Assembly (NCBI RefSeq): GCF_000224145.3
Contig: NC_020167.2
Coordinates: forward strand, 3,292,977 to 3,356,976
Length of the DNA: 64,000 nt
DNA from: Ciona intestinalis
Lineage: Eukaryota > Chordata > Ascidiacea > Phlebobranchia > Cionidae
Direction: 5' to 3'
Shown: positions 46,340-58,900 of the stretch, piece by piece
How the letters are laid out: every line of letters starts with the position of its first letter
Numbering within the stretch: position 1 is the stretch's first letter
The notes under the pieces: generated by a model
Told to the model about the DNA's origin: nothing
What the model saw: the letters and a program-made list of their open reading frames with translations, nothing else
The model's database searches: none
Position numbers and translations under genes: made by a program

Positions 46340-48504
46340 ATTAGCTGTGTCCCCCTAATGACACAACAGCTATAGTTGCCTACGGTTAATCCACTATGTA
46401 TAAAAGCAATTGCTGTTTATCCACAAACCGTTGCTATAGTTCCTGTATTAGACTTTAAGCCTACGGCAAAATGACTTCAACTACAGGAATAGAAGGGTAA
46501 TTATCTTAATGCTGTTGAAACATATCTTGTTTATGTTGGCTAGAATTAAGGGCTCGTCTGCGCAGCGTTAAAAACAACTGATTTGTTTAAAATTACCAAT
46601 TCACACGCTTACAGCACTTGGAATCACAATCTAAAAGTGCTGGTATTTTTATTGAATCTCCCCGATGGAGTATGCGCCACGAAACTCAATATCTTGAAAT
46701 TCCAGCTGTGTGTTCACGCCAGATCGTTTCTCCTCACACTACGCGGCTATTGAACGTTTAGCGTGATATCATCTCTGTATAGAACCTATACAAGCATGAC
46801 AACACACAAAGGAAAACCGTGTACGACTTTCTGTTTACCAAAAGACACATATTTGAAAGGAAGAATTAAACAACGGTCTTATGTTTCAAACATGATAACA
46901 AACTCTGAGTTTTACGCATGAATAATTATAACGGTGGCTCTGCTACATAGCGTAACGCTAATATTTCCTTTCTCGTTCTACACGTCACAACCCTACATAC
47001 ACGATAACAGCAAACAAAATGCTATGGTAGTTTACTCACTGAAAGAATCTGTACTGAAACAATGCGACTAAGACGCCATTCTAAACTATTCCCATACAAA
47101 GAGCGGTATTTAACAGAGCGTGTGACATTCCAATAACCTGACAAGGCGCCAATTCAATCAGCCATATAAAAACCCGCCCGACAACAGTAATGTTTTATAT
47201 TATATTTAGCGCCCTGAACAATATCAACACAGCTCACGACAAAACGTATTGATCGAGACGCGCACAAATACCTACGACTAACAAATACCTGTAGCACCTG
47301 ATGGCTTATACTATTCGTCTTTCATAACTTGTACTTAGATCTCCCTATGCGATATACCTTCTTCTGTCGGGCAACGCCCCTGCACTGTGCAAATACATCT
47401 CAAACCGCTGTACCTCCACAAATTGGCAGCTAAGCCAAATACTAACATGCAAGTGTGCATGCTCACTACAACATCCAACCGCTGCCCGAATTACAACTGA
47501 CTGGTGTACAGGCAAACGCGACGCACAATGCCCAGTGAATGTTTCTGCCTTATTAGGAAGTCCTCGCATGTGACGTCACTGCGGAAGGCACTTTTGTGGC
47601 CGGGTGTCGCCCGCTGTTACTAGTGACGCAAATAAGCGCCGGCACTTGTGAATGAAACTGTCGGTAATTCTCACCGAGTCATAATTTCTTTAAAATCATA
47701 AACTTGTTCGATATCAGCGAAACCAAAGAATGATAAATCAAAACTAATCTGGGATAAACATCTCCCGGGATGATAAACGTCAAAAATACGACTATATACG
47801 TCTTATCTAAACTATATCTGGCACAAACAGGATAAATCAAAGTGATAAATTGACAGTTTAAAATAGATCGCTTTTCGATTGTAAAAATATTTAACACACT
47901 CATAACATTTTTGCTCTTCAACCTAAACCTCGCAATTTTGCGATAATGCATGACTTACTCCGTCTTACTATATTCTTTGAATATTAATTATTATCCACAG
48001 CTTCGATACAAACGTTTCACCGTAGCAATTCAGCAAGTCAACGCATTGTGTTCCCTTTAACACAGCGTTTAGCGAGCAGTATTATGGTCAAGTGAATAAA
48101 ACGAACAAAAACATTAATACAATTATTGCCTTAACTTGTCGATAATACAATTCGACTCGGAAAAGTTTTTTTTACCATTTCAATTTATATACATCGTCAT
48201 ACTGCGGTCTTTAATAGAAAACTACTTTGTTCTTTGAATTTTATTGTTTACACTGTGCCACCCATGGCCTCGAAGCAATTTCCAGCCAGTAATGACACAA
48301 GACAAGTAATATTGGTCGGCGGGTACTCCCTAGGGGGATCGGAAACCGCTTTTGTTTCAATTATGTAATTTCTGATGGTCAATTGGAACCAGCGGAGGAA
48401 TTGTAGCCAATAGCCAAGTACGTGATCTCAATGTTAAAAATGTTACACTATGTCGTATAAAGTACGTCAATGTGGCGTATTTATTACACTTCAGCATATT
48501 TGTA
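46340..48504. other. Intergenic between TES 5' end and agmatinase-1 3' end
   Basis: About 2.2 kb on the upstream side of TES, so it should hold the TES promoter and 5' UTR. No exon recognised; 47100-47650 is somewhat GC-richer. An AATAAA for agmatinase-1 (minus) lies at 48480-48485. Confidence 0.6.
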
Positions 48505-50826
48505 TTAGTTGTTGTACTTTACACCAGGTAGAACACACAGCATCTCAAACAATAGATTAGCACCAGTAAGAGCGGTTGTTCCTGTCAAAGGCAAGTGTAC
48601 AAATTAAATATCATGTACTGTCATACTTTATGTACTGACATACTATATAAAGACGCCATAGTATTATCTCGCGTTACTTATACCAGAATGCGTATTTATT
48701 TAAACTGTGGACGTACTGCAATGACAGTTTAATTTAAAATTAAAGGTACAAAATCTAAAGAGATCCCTTATGGGTTGTCTAAATTATTAGACATTTATAT
48801 TTAAAAAAAACTTTCAAAAAATCACATAAAGATTCACATACATGCCGTAAATCGTAAGCTGCACCAATGGGCGACAAATAGTGTGTGAAAACAGAGCACC
48901 GGTGTTATAACGACTCAATTGCTCCACCACACGGGTATAATTAAGTTACTCTTACATAAGGGAGCACTGCCCAGAGAAATATCACAAGCGTTCGGTGCGA
49001 AATATTCCTTGCACACAAGTCGGAAAACGATAGACGTTATAACATAGGTGTTCATACACCTCGTAGCAGCTTACGAGTTACCATGTATGTTACTTTGTGG
49101 GTGATTAGATTTTTTTAGAGGGGGTTATGTATGGCTGATAATTTAGACAACCCATTAGTGACCACTGGGTTGGAGCAATTGCCGTTATGTGTCTTGCCCA
49201 AGAACACATATGCGCCCACAATGGTAGCAACATGAAAAACTGGTTAGGACCACATACCTGTTGTATCATAAGGTGGCGATACTTCCACAAGGTCAGCTCC
49301 AACCACATTCATTCCACGACAACCCCTTACGACCTCAAGTCCCTGAATAGAAGTGAGACCACCTATTTCAGGGGTTCCAGTCCCAGGAGCAAAGGCAGGG
49401 TCCAACGCATCAATGTCGAAGCTGAAAGACGTAATACACGTGTAAAGGATATTTTTATTGTGGTTCATACTTAATTTAAATTAGATTTGTTATCACCTTA
49501 CATACACTGGTCCATCTCCCATTTGTTCTTTCACTTCCTTCATCAATGGGGAAAGAGACTTATGCCAGCATTGCTCAGCTGGTACAACTCGGAAACCCTA
49601 AACACACGGAACTTTAGTATACATACTGCCTATACAAGGGGCCTTTAAACACAAATTGACTGACATTCTATATAAAAAAATATCAACTCTCCAGACACAT
49701 AACCTTACATTGTCCAATTGAAACTTGTGATCGTCAACTGAGTATCCAGAACCACGCAGGCCAATCTGCACCACTCGCTTCGTGTCAAGCAAGCCTTCTT
49801 CTACAGCTCGTCTGAATGGCGTTCCATGTGCAATTTTTTCACCAAGCATCGTGTCGTTGCAGTCACCATGTGCATCAACGTGAACCAAACCTACTGGACC
49901 ATACCTGTAGTAATCCATAGTAAAAGCGGGGTTATAATATTGGTGCAAAACGTTTGAAGTTCGTAGCCGTGTGAAAATGGTTAGCGCACATGCCACTCTA
50001 TAAATCGGAGTTGACGCTTTTGAGACACTTACTTGTCAGCTATTGCTTGCAGAATAGGATATGTTATGGTGTGATCTCCACCTGTAAATTAAGCTTTAAG
50101 TAAAGAATACATGTAAAAGTAAATGTCAGCTTTACCTGCGGCTAATGGAATGCAACCATTTGCAACAATTTTTGCAAAACCCTCTTTAATACTTCTGCAT
50201 GCGTCTGGTAAGTTGTATAAATTAACCCAAACATCTCCTACGTCAGCAACCTGATATCAGAAAGACAGCGGCGGAAATATCATTTAAACACTAAACTTAT
50301 TGCAACAGTTGGTTACCATAAGTGACTGAAACGGTGTTGCGCCAGTTGCTACATTCACTTCACGAACCAACACTGAAGATGTACGTATTTCCCTAGGTCC
50401 AAACCTTAACGGGTATATTATTTTCTATATTTGAACCACACCACCGTCTTTAAGTTTTAACATCTTGAAGCAACGTTTATAATAAATTCCGGCAAAATGT
50501 ACCTTGTTCCCGACCTATTTGAAGTACCATGGTCAATAGGAACACCAACAAAACAAGCATCCAGTCCTTCTGTTGACGAAGCTATTGGAAGTCGCATCAT
50601 ACTTGCAATACCTACGTTAACAAGTTTCCCAAGCTATGAAATATGTTGGTGGCTTGTATTGTAAATGACGTTTAACTTAAGATTCAAAGTACTGACCTCC
50701 ACAGCGAGCCATTTCCATTCCGCTCAACGGGGTATTAAATACTTTAGTTACATAATTTCTCCTTTCTACTTTCTGACATTGCTTCTGTACAGCACGTGCA
50801 ACTAACCGGCTTCGAACGAGCAACAT
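48505..50826 (-). CDS. AGMAT: Agmatinase-type mitochondrial ureohydrolase, copy 1 (342 aa, 9 exons)
   Basis: Removes urea from agmatine or, as shown for vertebrate AGMAT, related linear guanidino acids, using a two-Mn centre of the arginase fold. Exons: 50697-50826, 50503-50611, 50317-50404, 50136-50250, 50033-50081, 49709-49904, 49497-49597, 49258-49421, 48505-48581 (1029 nt). The basic N terminus ([19 protein letters not shown]) looks like a mitochondrial presequence. Metal ligands present: H151 (GGDHT), D174/H176/D178 (DAHGD), D265/D267 (FDIDALDP). The last exon ([20 protein letters not shown]) lies 0.7 kb beyond exon 8, past a SINE-like insert, and is easily missed. Poly(A) signal AATAAA is about 20 bp past the stop. 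It is the tandem partner of copy 2, transcribed in the same direction. Confidence 0.94.
49030..49240. repeat. SINE-like repeat (agmatinase-1 intron 8)
   Basis: Best-preserved body in the window: GTTACTTTGTGGGTGATTAG, GGCTGATAATTTAGACAACC, CACTGGGTTGGAGCAATTGC and GTCTTGCCCAAGAACACATA. It ends within 20 bp of the exon 8 donor. Confidence 0.7.
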
Positions 50827-51868
50827 ACCGCTAGAATGTCGGCTTTATGTTTCGAAAAACAGACAATGCTCAAAACACTGCAACGCAATGCGCAAACATT
50901 GCCGACACACTTCACTGCGTTTAACCGGCGTTGTTAAACAATGAAACACTCGTTCGCAAAGCTGAATGCGACAATAAAACACAAACAACATTGTAAGCAG
51001 TTTGACAGAACGAATAAAAGCAAATTGTTTTTTTAAGATCATTTAGTCAAAGTACAAGTATCAAACGTATTAATTTAATATGGGTGGTCGCTAAACGACT
51101 AACGTAAATGAGAAGTGCTGTGGCGGCCTTGCTGTACCATCACATCACATTTGTACTGTTTCATTTTACATTATACAATCGTACCATTCCATTTTATATA
51201 TTGTCTCATTTATTTAATATATGGTAGGGTTAGGGAGACGGAACACCTCATGCATATAATATCAAAGTAACTTATACTGTTTTAAACAATTAACAACAGC
51301 CTTTTCCCATATTATGAACAAGAATAAAAGATGTAACCTGAGAACCAAATAATATCCACTACATTACAAGTAAGAACGAAAAGCCATGTGGGATCAACTC
51401 TTTACAGAAATCCTAACCTAGAAATCTAGAATGTACCAGTAACAGGCAACTGAACCATTCCGAGATAACCTAGACACCCGGGAGCACCCGCAGCAAAGTT
51501 AATTGCATCTTAATTAAATCCTACTCACTACATAAATACGGGTTGCTGTAGGAGTGTAGGCTGTAGTGCATACGACCTGTGTTTCTATATATGACTCTTG
51601 GTGCGGCCCAGAAATAGCCTTTCAAATGACCGGTGTTGGCTACATCACTGATAAGCTGCGCTGGTAAACAGACCGGGCTATCTAATATTGAGCCAATCAT
51701 GTACTTCAATACAACGTCAAAATTCAATGAGCAATAGGTAACGAGAATTGTACAGAAGCTAGACTATCTCTGCGGGCTATGCGTAACTTGCAGTTTTGAG
51801 TATAATCATGCCGTAGGCACATCTTGTGTGAACACGCCAGCTGCTGCGATAGGACCTACGCAGAAAAT
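50827..51868. other. Intergenic between the two agmatinase genes
   Basis: About 1 kb; should hold the promoter of copy 1 and the 3' UTR of copy 2. Contains one MITE remnant (51222-51330). Confidence 0.6.
51222..51330 (+). mobile_element. MITE remnant (left half)
   Basis: TATGGTAGGGTTAGGGAGAC followed by TGTTTTAAACAATTAACAAC; the right half is missing or unrecognisable. Confidence 0.65.
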
Positions 51869-54522
51869 TTATTTGTCATATTTCACACCCGGTAGAATGC
51901 ACAACATCTCGAACAGAAGATTTGCACCAGTAAGAGCGGTTATTCCTGTTGAAGGTAAACAATTTTTCCAATTTATATTTAATTTAAATGATTATAGTTG
52001 GTTGGGGTAGGATGGGACATGTTTTTAATCTCTTTTGTCATCCCATTTGGTAGTGAACAAAAAACATTTACAGAATTATATACCCGCAGCCACACAACTC
52101 TAAAAAAGCGTTCTTAATTGTTCGAAAGTTAGATGCTAACGACATCCTACAGTATAACTTGTTTTTCCTGACAGGTCAACAAAGTTGTTATAACTTGGGG
52201 TTCTATTTTATACACCTGGTGCCTGCTTATAAGCTACAAAGTATCTGACTTTGTGGGTAATCATATTTATAGATTTTTTAAAATGTAGTCCTGACTGAAA
52301 TGATATCCTAAAATACTATAAATTTTATATCATCACGTGGCGGGTCAGTGGAAGTCTTTATTACACGGGTATTCTATTTCATACACCTCGTGTCCACGTA
52401 TGAGTAACTAAGTAGGTCACTTCTGGGTAATTATTTTATTGACATTTTTATGTTATTAATGTGGGGTTTTTATATTTTTAATGTAGGCAATGGCTACAAT
52501 TTGGAGCAATTTAATTTAAGGCATCAGCTACGTATTATTAAACATCCAGAAAGTTAACTTTTTCTTTGCCACAAAAATGTTTATATGCTTTGTCAGTCAT
52601 ACCTGTTGTATCATAAGGTGGCGATACTTCCACAAGGTCAGCTCCAACCACATTCATTCCACGACAACCCCTTACGACCTCAAGTCCCTGAATAGAAGTG
52701 AGTCCACCGATTTCAGGGGTTCCAGTTCCAGGAGCAAATGCTGGGTCTAACGCATCAATGTCAAAGCTACAATTATACTTAAGTTCAATAAACAATTTAT
52801 TAGCACTATAAAGAATAGACAGTATGTAGATATGTGTACCATTGTAAAAGCATATAAAAATGTCAAAGATTTTAACAGTGTATTGGTGGTCAGAATCAAT
52901 AAGTATTAGATTTGTTATCACCTTATATACACTGGTCCATCTCCCATTTGTTCTTTCACTTCATTCATCAATGGGGAGAGAGACTTATGCCAGCATTGCT
53001 CAGCTGGAACCACTCGGAAACCCTAAACTTACAAAAGTATTAAAGCACAATGTGGAATAAACACTGGTACTGAAGTAATAAACAGTTTATATGCAGTTTA
53101 ACATTTAATTACGCCTAACTTGGATCATTTGCTGATTGCAAAACCACTGAGTAAACTTTTTATTTTTAAAAACTTACGTTGTCTAACTGGTACTTATTAT
53201 CATCAACTGAGTAACCAGAACCACGCAGGCCTATCTGCACCACTCGCTTAGTGTCAAGTAAGCCTTCTTCTACAGCTCGTCTAAATGGTGTTCCATGAGC
53301 AATTTTTTCACCAAGCATTGTGTCGCTGCAGTCGCCATGTGCATCAACGTGAACCAAACCCACAGGCCCATACCTATTGTGTATATAAGCTGTGATGCAT
53401 GTTGGACCCAAAACGTTTAAACTAACGCTTACTTGCCAGCTATTGCTTGTAGAATAGGATATGTTATGGTGTGATCTCCACCTAGAAAAAATCAATAAAG
53501 TAAAACATTTCAAAACAAATGTCAATAACCAGTTTACCTGCAGTTAATGGAATGCAACCATTTGCAATCATTTTGGCAAAACTTTCTTTAATACTTCTGC
53601 ATGTATCTGGTAAGTTGTATAGATTAACCCATACATCTCCTACGTCAGCAACCTGAATAAAGAATAGAACATTTATGAATATATATATTGGATCTTTATT
53701 GGTCCAGTTACTTACCATGAGTGATTGAAATGGTGTGGCACCAGTTGTAACATTAACTTCATGCACTACCACAGAAGAAGATCGGATTTCTCTCGGGCCA
53801 AATCTAAAGTTAGAAATACTCTTTTCTATACAAACTTATTTACAAATACAAAAATGGTCACATTTTAGAACCTATTTATTAAGCAAAGGAAACAATAAAA
53901 GTGTAGGTTAATAAAAGCTAACATAAAGGGTGGCTTCAACATTAAAACCCAATGAATATTGTTAATATTCTGTTTAAATTGAAGATGATTTTAGCTTGAA
54001 AGAAGAATGGGTCCCATTATATTTGCAAGGGTCACAATAAATTGCAAAGAGAGGGTTAACTTGAAATAGGGTATTTAACATTACCGTTGGTACCAATTCA
54101 ATCTCCAGTCTTATGTACCTAGTTCCGGGTCTATTTGAAGTACCATGGTCAATAGGAACACCAACAAAACAAGCATCCAGTCCTTCTGTTGACGAAGCTA
54201 TTGGAAGTCGCATCATACTTGCAATACCTAGATATTCATGGAGAATTTTATAAAAGAGTGAAAATAGCAGTAATATGGAACCAAAAATGTTACACTTAAA
54301 TTATATGATCAAAATACAACTGGTAGAATTTCATTTAAGATAATCTTTGTATGTTAGCATTTATATCTTTGACCTGAATTTTAAATACTAACCTCCACAG
54401 CGAGCCATTTCCATTCCACTTAAAGGGGTGTTAAATTTTTTGGTAACATAATTTCTGTTTGATATTGTTTTACAATGCTGTTTCGCAACACGAGCAAATA
54501 TATAGCTTCGAGGAAACAACAT
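51869..54522 (-). CDS. AGMAT: Agmatinase-type mitochondrial ureohydrolase, copy 2 (342 aa, 9 exons)
   Basis: Same exon structure as copy 1: 54393-54522, 54119-54227, 53716-53803, 53538-53652, 53433-53481, 53178-53373, 52922-53022, 52603-52766, 51869-51945; every exon has the same length. The N terminus differs ([17 protein letters not shown]) but remains basic and presequence-like. The metal ligands are unchanged ([18 protein letters not shown]). The last exon reads [20 protein letters not shown]. An alternative frame running on from exon 8 ([14 protein letters not shown]...) is intron sequence, because the true C-terminal exon is conserved in both copies. Its 5' end faces the C2orf68 homologue 319 bp away. 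AATAAA overlaps the stop codon. Confidence 0.94.
51993..52160 (-). mobile_element. MITE copy, diverged (agmatinase-2 intron 8)
   Basis: Left TATAGTTGGTTGGGGTAGGA with core CCATTTGGTAGTGAACAAAA; right end degraded. Confidence 0.7.
52185..52520. repeat. SINE-like repeat fragments (agmatinase-2 intron 8)
   Basis: Two partial copies of the SINE front (TATTTTATACACCTGGTGCC and TATTTCATACACCTCGTGTC, each followed by GTGGGTAAT- or CTGGGTAAT-like sequence). The intron of copy 1 carries a related insertion in a similar place. Confidence 0.55.
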
Positions 54523-54841
54523 GCTTCAAACGTCGAAAACAAGTAAACATATGTACGTCCTGATCATTTCTCCAGTGTTCCCCATTGTGTGTGATAAAAC
54601 CACGTAACTGTAAAATCTTAGCTTGTATGTTGTTTAGTTCGTTCGTAATCAAAAACCCTTCCACTGTCAAAAGGCATCTCCATTTCCCAATATTCGGCAT
54701 AATATTTATAAATCATAAACATCTATGTTGAAGCTGCTATAGTTACGCTTCGCTGAACATTAATGTTGTGAATGAAAAGTTGTTATGAAGTGAAACGTGC
54801 AACGTAAAACAGACACAAGCTCGACTTCACTCGTAGCAGGA
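54523..54841. promoter_or_regulatory. Shared upstream region of agmatinase-2 and C2orf68 homologue
   Basis: 319 bp between two divergent start codons. It must contain both 5' UTRs and probably a bidirectional promoter. No TATA box or known site is claimed. Confidence 0.55.
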
Positions 54842-55596
54842 ATGAGTAGCAGTGGTAGCAGTGAAGAAGATGAACCAACTACGAGAGACAAACGCACACT
54901 GGATATGAATCATGGTTTTCTTTATCATATAAGAAGAAACCAGTATGACCGGTGAGTTGGATAGTTCTAAAAAATTTTGTTTAAAGAAACATTTACAACA
55001 ATTCTTATTGTTTTAATTCAAAATTTCAATCTTTTCATAATAAATAGGGACAACTATGATAAGAAGGTGAAAAATGATCGAATTAACAAGAAAGCACAAG
55101 TGAATCGGAACTACCGACCTGAAAATAAGGTAGTCTACTAAACTTATTGTATTTATACCTCCTACATCAATATATTATGTGGTAAGAACAAACTGTTTTA
55201 TTGTTACTAGCACTACCAACCCCCTTCTAAACGAGGTGATAAAAATGATGAATCCTCAAGAACAGACAAAGGAAAAAGTTTATTTAAACTGGAATACACA
55301 TCGGATAATGGAAAAGTCCACTCAATAATGGTATGAATGCCAGTGTATTATGTTTTACATTGTGCTGGTTAGTAGTTATATATATCTGACGTAGCAGCTA
55401 TAAATTTAAGTATTTATATCATAAATTTTGTGGTAAAGGTTTAAACTTAAACATTTTCTTTCAAACATAGGTCAAAGAAAATGATGAACCACTCAGGCTG
55501 GCAAAGAGATTGGTCAACACTGCAGGAATTCCTCCAGACCTTCTGGAAACACTGGAGTGGAAAATAAGCCAAGAACAGTTGAAGCGAAAAAAATGA
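54842..55596 (+). CDS. C2orf68: C2orf68 / UPF0561 family protein (145 aa, 4 exons)
   Basis: A conserved animal protein of unknown function. Exons 54842-54951, 55048-55129, 55211-55330, 55471-55596 sum to 438 nt. After an acidic Ser/Glu start (MSSSGSSEEDE) comes the family signature MNHGFLYHIRRNQYDRDNYD then KKVK, close to the human protein. A basic linker follows, then LFKLEYTSDNGKVHSIMVKE, corresponding to the human C-terminal block, and an end EQLKRKK. No signal peptide or membrane segment, so probably cytosolic or nuclear. The human protein is about 166 aa; this one is shorter in the linker. AATAAA lies at 55744-55749. Confidence 0.9.
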
Positions 55597-55969
55597 TGAT
55601 ACTGAAAAAGCTTTCTTAAATGCTGGTTTTAAGTTAGCATGCATGTCGGAATTTTTGCTGTTTTTTCTGATGGCAACTGTTTTCATTTACTTGTGTATGA
55701 AATAACTCATTCATTACTTTCAGTAAATGAATTTTATTAGGTGAATAAAAGCCAAATAGATCTAAGATAATTAAACTATATGACTTTTGCTGATAAAGAT
55801 ATGAATTACCAGTATTTGCAATTAATAATATATAGTAATAATTGTTATGAGGAAGTATATATTGCACCATTTATAAACATTATTAAAGTTAGGAATTAGT
55901 ACAATTGTATTAAAAAATCTCATGAATAATACTGCAGCAATGCATGTTTTAAAATGCAGTGGTTAGATT
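55597..55969. other. Convergent 3' region of C2orf68 homologue and GALC
   Basis: 373 bp between two stop codons of convergent genes. Contains AATAAA on the plus strand (55744-55749) and AATAAA on the minus strand (55738-55733), five bases apart. Confidence 0.65.
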
Positions 55970-58900
55970 TTATGCAGATGTTACACTAAAGTCATCAAAT
56001 TGGGCAGTTCCATAGTCGGAGGTTCCCAATGCCACAAATCCATTATCAGGAATATTTGAATCTTTTGTTATTGTATGTTCTAATGCAAGCTTCCCATTTA
56101 AGTATGCATGGATTTTGTTGCTTGAATCAATTGTGAGTTTTACTTTGTTCCAACCCAACTCAGAATACTAAAATGCAAAAAAAATAATGAATAACAAGAC
56201 GTTTTACCAGTGGAAAAACAAACATGACTTTGTAGCATTTTTCAGTAATTTTTTAGTATACTTATAAACTAAAACTTTGAAATTTTAAAGCGACGAAACT
56301 TGTTTTTTCCAATTCATGACTTACGTCAGCTACAAAGCATTCCCAATAGAAATAGCATTGTTTCAACATTGTTTTGGCCGTTAAATCTGACGTTAGCATG
56401 ATAGAACCATTTTTCATAAGCCAGAAATAAACACCTCGTGCTTCCCTAGCATCACAACCACCTTTGTCAACTCTGCAAATTTGAAAAAAGAAAAAATTTA
56501 AAAAAAAAATGCAAATTCAAAAAAAAAAAATTTCGGCACAAAAAATACTAAACTCGGTAAAACAAATTCTGCAAAAGTGATGGGTCTCTCCACATAGCAG
56601 ACGAAATCTTAATTTTTATTATATTATAATTTATAGAGTATTGCTATCAGTTTACCAGATTTATTTTATGAAAATTTGATCAGGCCTAGTTTAAAACAAC
56701 ATTCGAAAATAATTAACTAATCGGCATCCAAACTTTTACCTCATTGCAACGAAAGCACCATATGTTGACTCAGATTTTATTGACACTTCAACCGTGATAT
56801 GACTCCACTTATAATTCCCTATAACGGTTATTGTTTGATTTGGGTCACTGCACCAAGTCACTGGACGTTCCTCCACCACCTAATAATACAATTTATATTA
56901 TGGTCACTCATCACTATTGATATGTATTACTGAAACATGAAAAAATATTCCACAGAGGGTACTTATCGATATCGTGCACTTATAAACATACAGTGTCACT
57001 GTCAACAGTATTATTTAATTGGATGTTTTTTTACTCAGCCGACATGCACATACATTTACTAGCAACTTAATAATGCTAAGTTTTGCAATTCCCAGCATAC
57101 CTGTCTAAATGTCCATTCGTGGCCATCGTCACTAGTATTATTATGAAATGTTTCATATGAACCAGCTTGGTCAGCAAAGTTAAAGGGTTCACTAAACCCG
57201 AGTGTTTTATCAAAAGAATCTGAGTAAGGCAAGGGAAATTCTGCAGGGGCAGGTGGTGTTGGATAACTTCCTTTCATTGCTGTTGTAATTGTTGATAAAG
57301 TGATGACGGAATCAATTGGCAAATGGATTGATACTTGCCCAGTTTTGTCAACTGCAACTGATCCTGTAATAAAAAAATGTTGCAATTTGTTTACTGGTTA
57401 CAAAGCGGTTATAAGAAATCAAACAAATCACCTTTGTTTAAAAATACATCACGATTTCCAGCTTGTCCAAGCTGCGTAAACCACATTTGCATTTTAGTCA
57501 CTTTTCCTTTGAAGCTGCCTTCCAAAACAAAAGTAGCGTTTTGGTCTTCTACTGTGTATGCTGGCAGGGGTGGTCTGATGCAAATAGACTGGTCATGTGA
57601 CATTGTTTCAATGATAATTGTAAGATTCCCTTTTTGATCCGTCAATGCCACATAACTCCCACCGCCACTTAAATGGCCCACAGTCTGCAGATATTTCCAC
57701 CCTGGTTGAGCAAACTGTGTGGTGTGCGAAGTTACCCATAAAGGATCATCTAACACATAGTTACCACTCCATGGTTGGTTTGCTGTCATCAGACTACATC
57801 TAAGCAAGGTAAAAATTTTAATCACACTTTGTATAAAACTCATGCTCATGTTTAGTAAATGTTTATGTAACTGGTCTGAATAATTATGTTTTTACCACTG
57901 TAGGCTATCAAATTTGGTTTTGTCGTTACTGAGTATGAGCTAAAAACAATATTTAGACAGAAGTAAGTGTATGACCAACCATTGGTTTCTATATTAGACT
58001 TATATTTGTACTGAACCACATGAAAAGGGAAATCCAATCTTTCTATTTACCTTTTATATGGCAGATCATTATAATAGCTTGTTATTAAATTCCAAGCAAT
58101 TGTAGCAGTCATATTTCCATTCACCAAATTCTGATTCAATATTCGTGCCCAACACCCAGCACCAATCACATCATTAAAAGTGCTGTAGTCTTCACTCGCC
58201 CATATTGGCTTGCCTGTGCTTTTAGTGGTTTTGCTTGAGACAGTCCCCGGATAGTGAGTTCCTATAACCGCCACAGCCTCTGCAAGCTCTTGGTCGTGCA
58301 TAATGTCATTAGAAATAGCAGACAGTACTGACCCATCATCGGCGATAATTTGAACATGACTGCAAATGTTCAAAGTAAAAATTTAAAATTTCCCAACAAA
58401 AACAACATCTTTTAATTTTTATTATATTAGCCAAAATTTCATATTAACAACAATATATTACTATATATTTTTTTTTATATGTAAGGGAATACCTTAATCC
58501 TGCAGAGTTTAAAGTACGACGGAGAGTTTTAATATACTCCACATCAAATGGTCTTTCATTCCATATGCCAACATAATCAATTGTCAAGTTGTGCTCAGAT
58601 TTTGCACCAAGAACCCACTTTGTAATGTACTGAGCTGTCACCTCACGGTTTTTATATGGCCACACTGTTCCCTGGCCAATCCAACCAGGGAATGCCCAAG
58701 GTAACCCCACAAGTTTTATGTTTGGATTTCGTGATTTTGCCTCTTTCATCAACCACCATTCATAGCTGCCAATAAAACAAAAACAACCTTTGTTAGAAAA
58801 TATATGAAATGTACCTGCTTGCAGTAAGTACATTACAGATTATAGGATGGTAACAAGTGTAGGTGGTTAGGGGTTGTGGGTTAGTGAGTGGTTACACTGG

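Noticed and set aside
47345-47569. Minus-strand frame with several Cys and His
   Set aside because: No domain match, no splice partners, isolated in intergenic DNA.
52538-52602. In-frame extension of agmatinase-2 exon 8 ([20 protein letters not shown])
   Set aside because: The C-terminal exon at 51869-51945 matches the family and the other copy, and exon 8 of copy 1 ends at the same donor. The extension is intron read-through.
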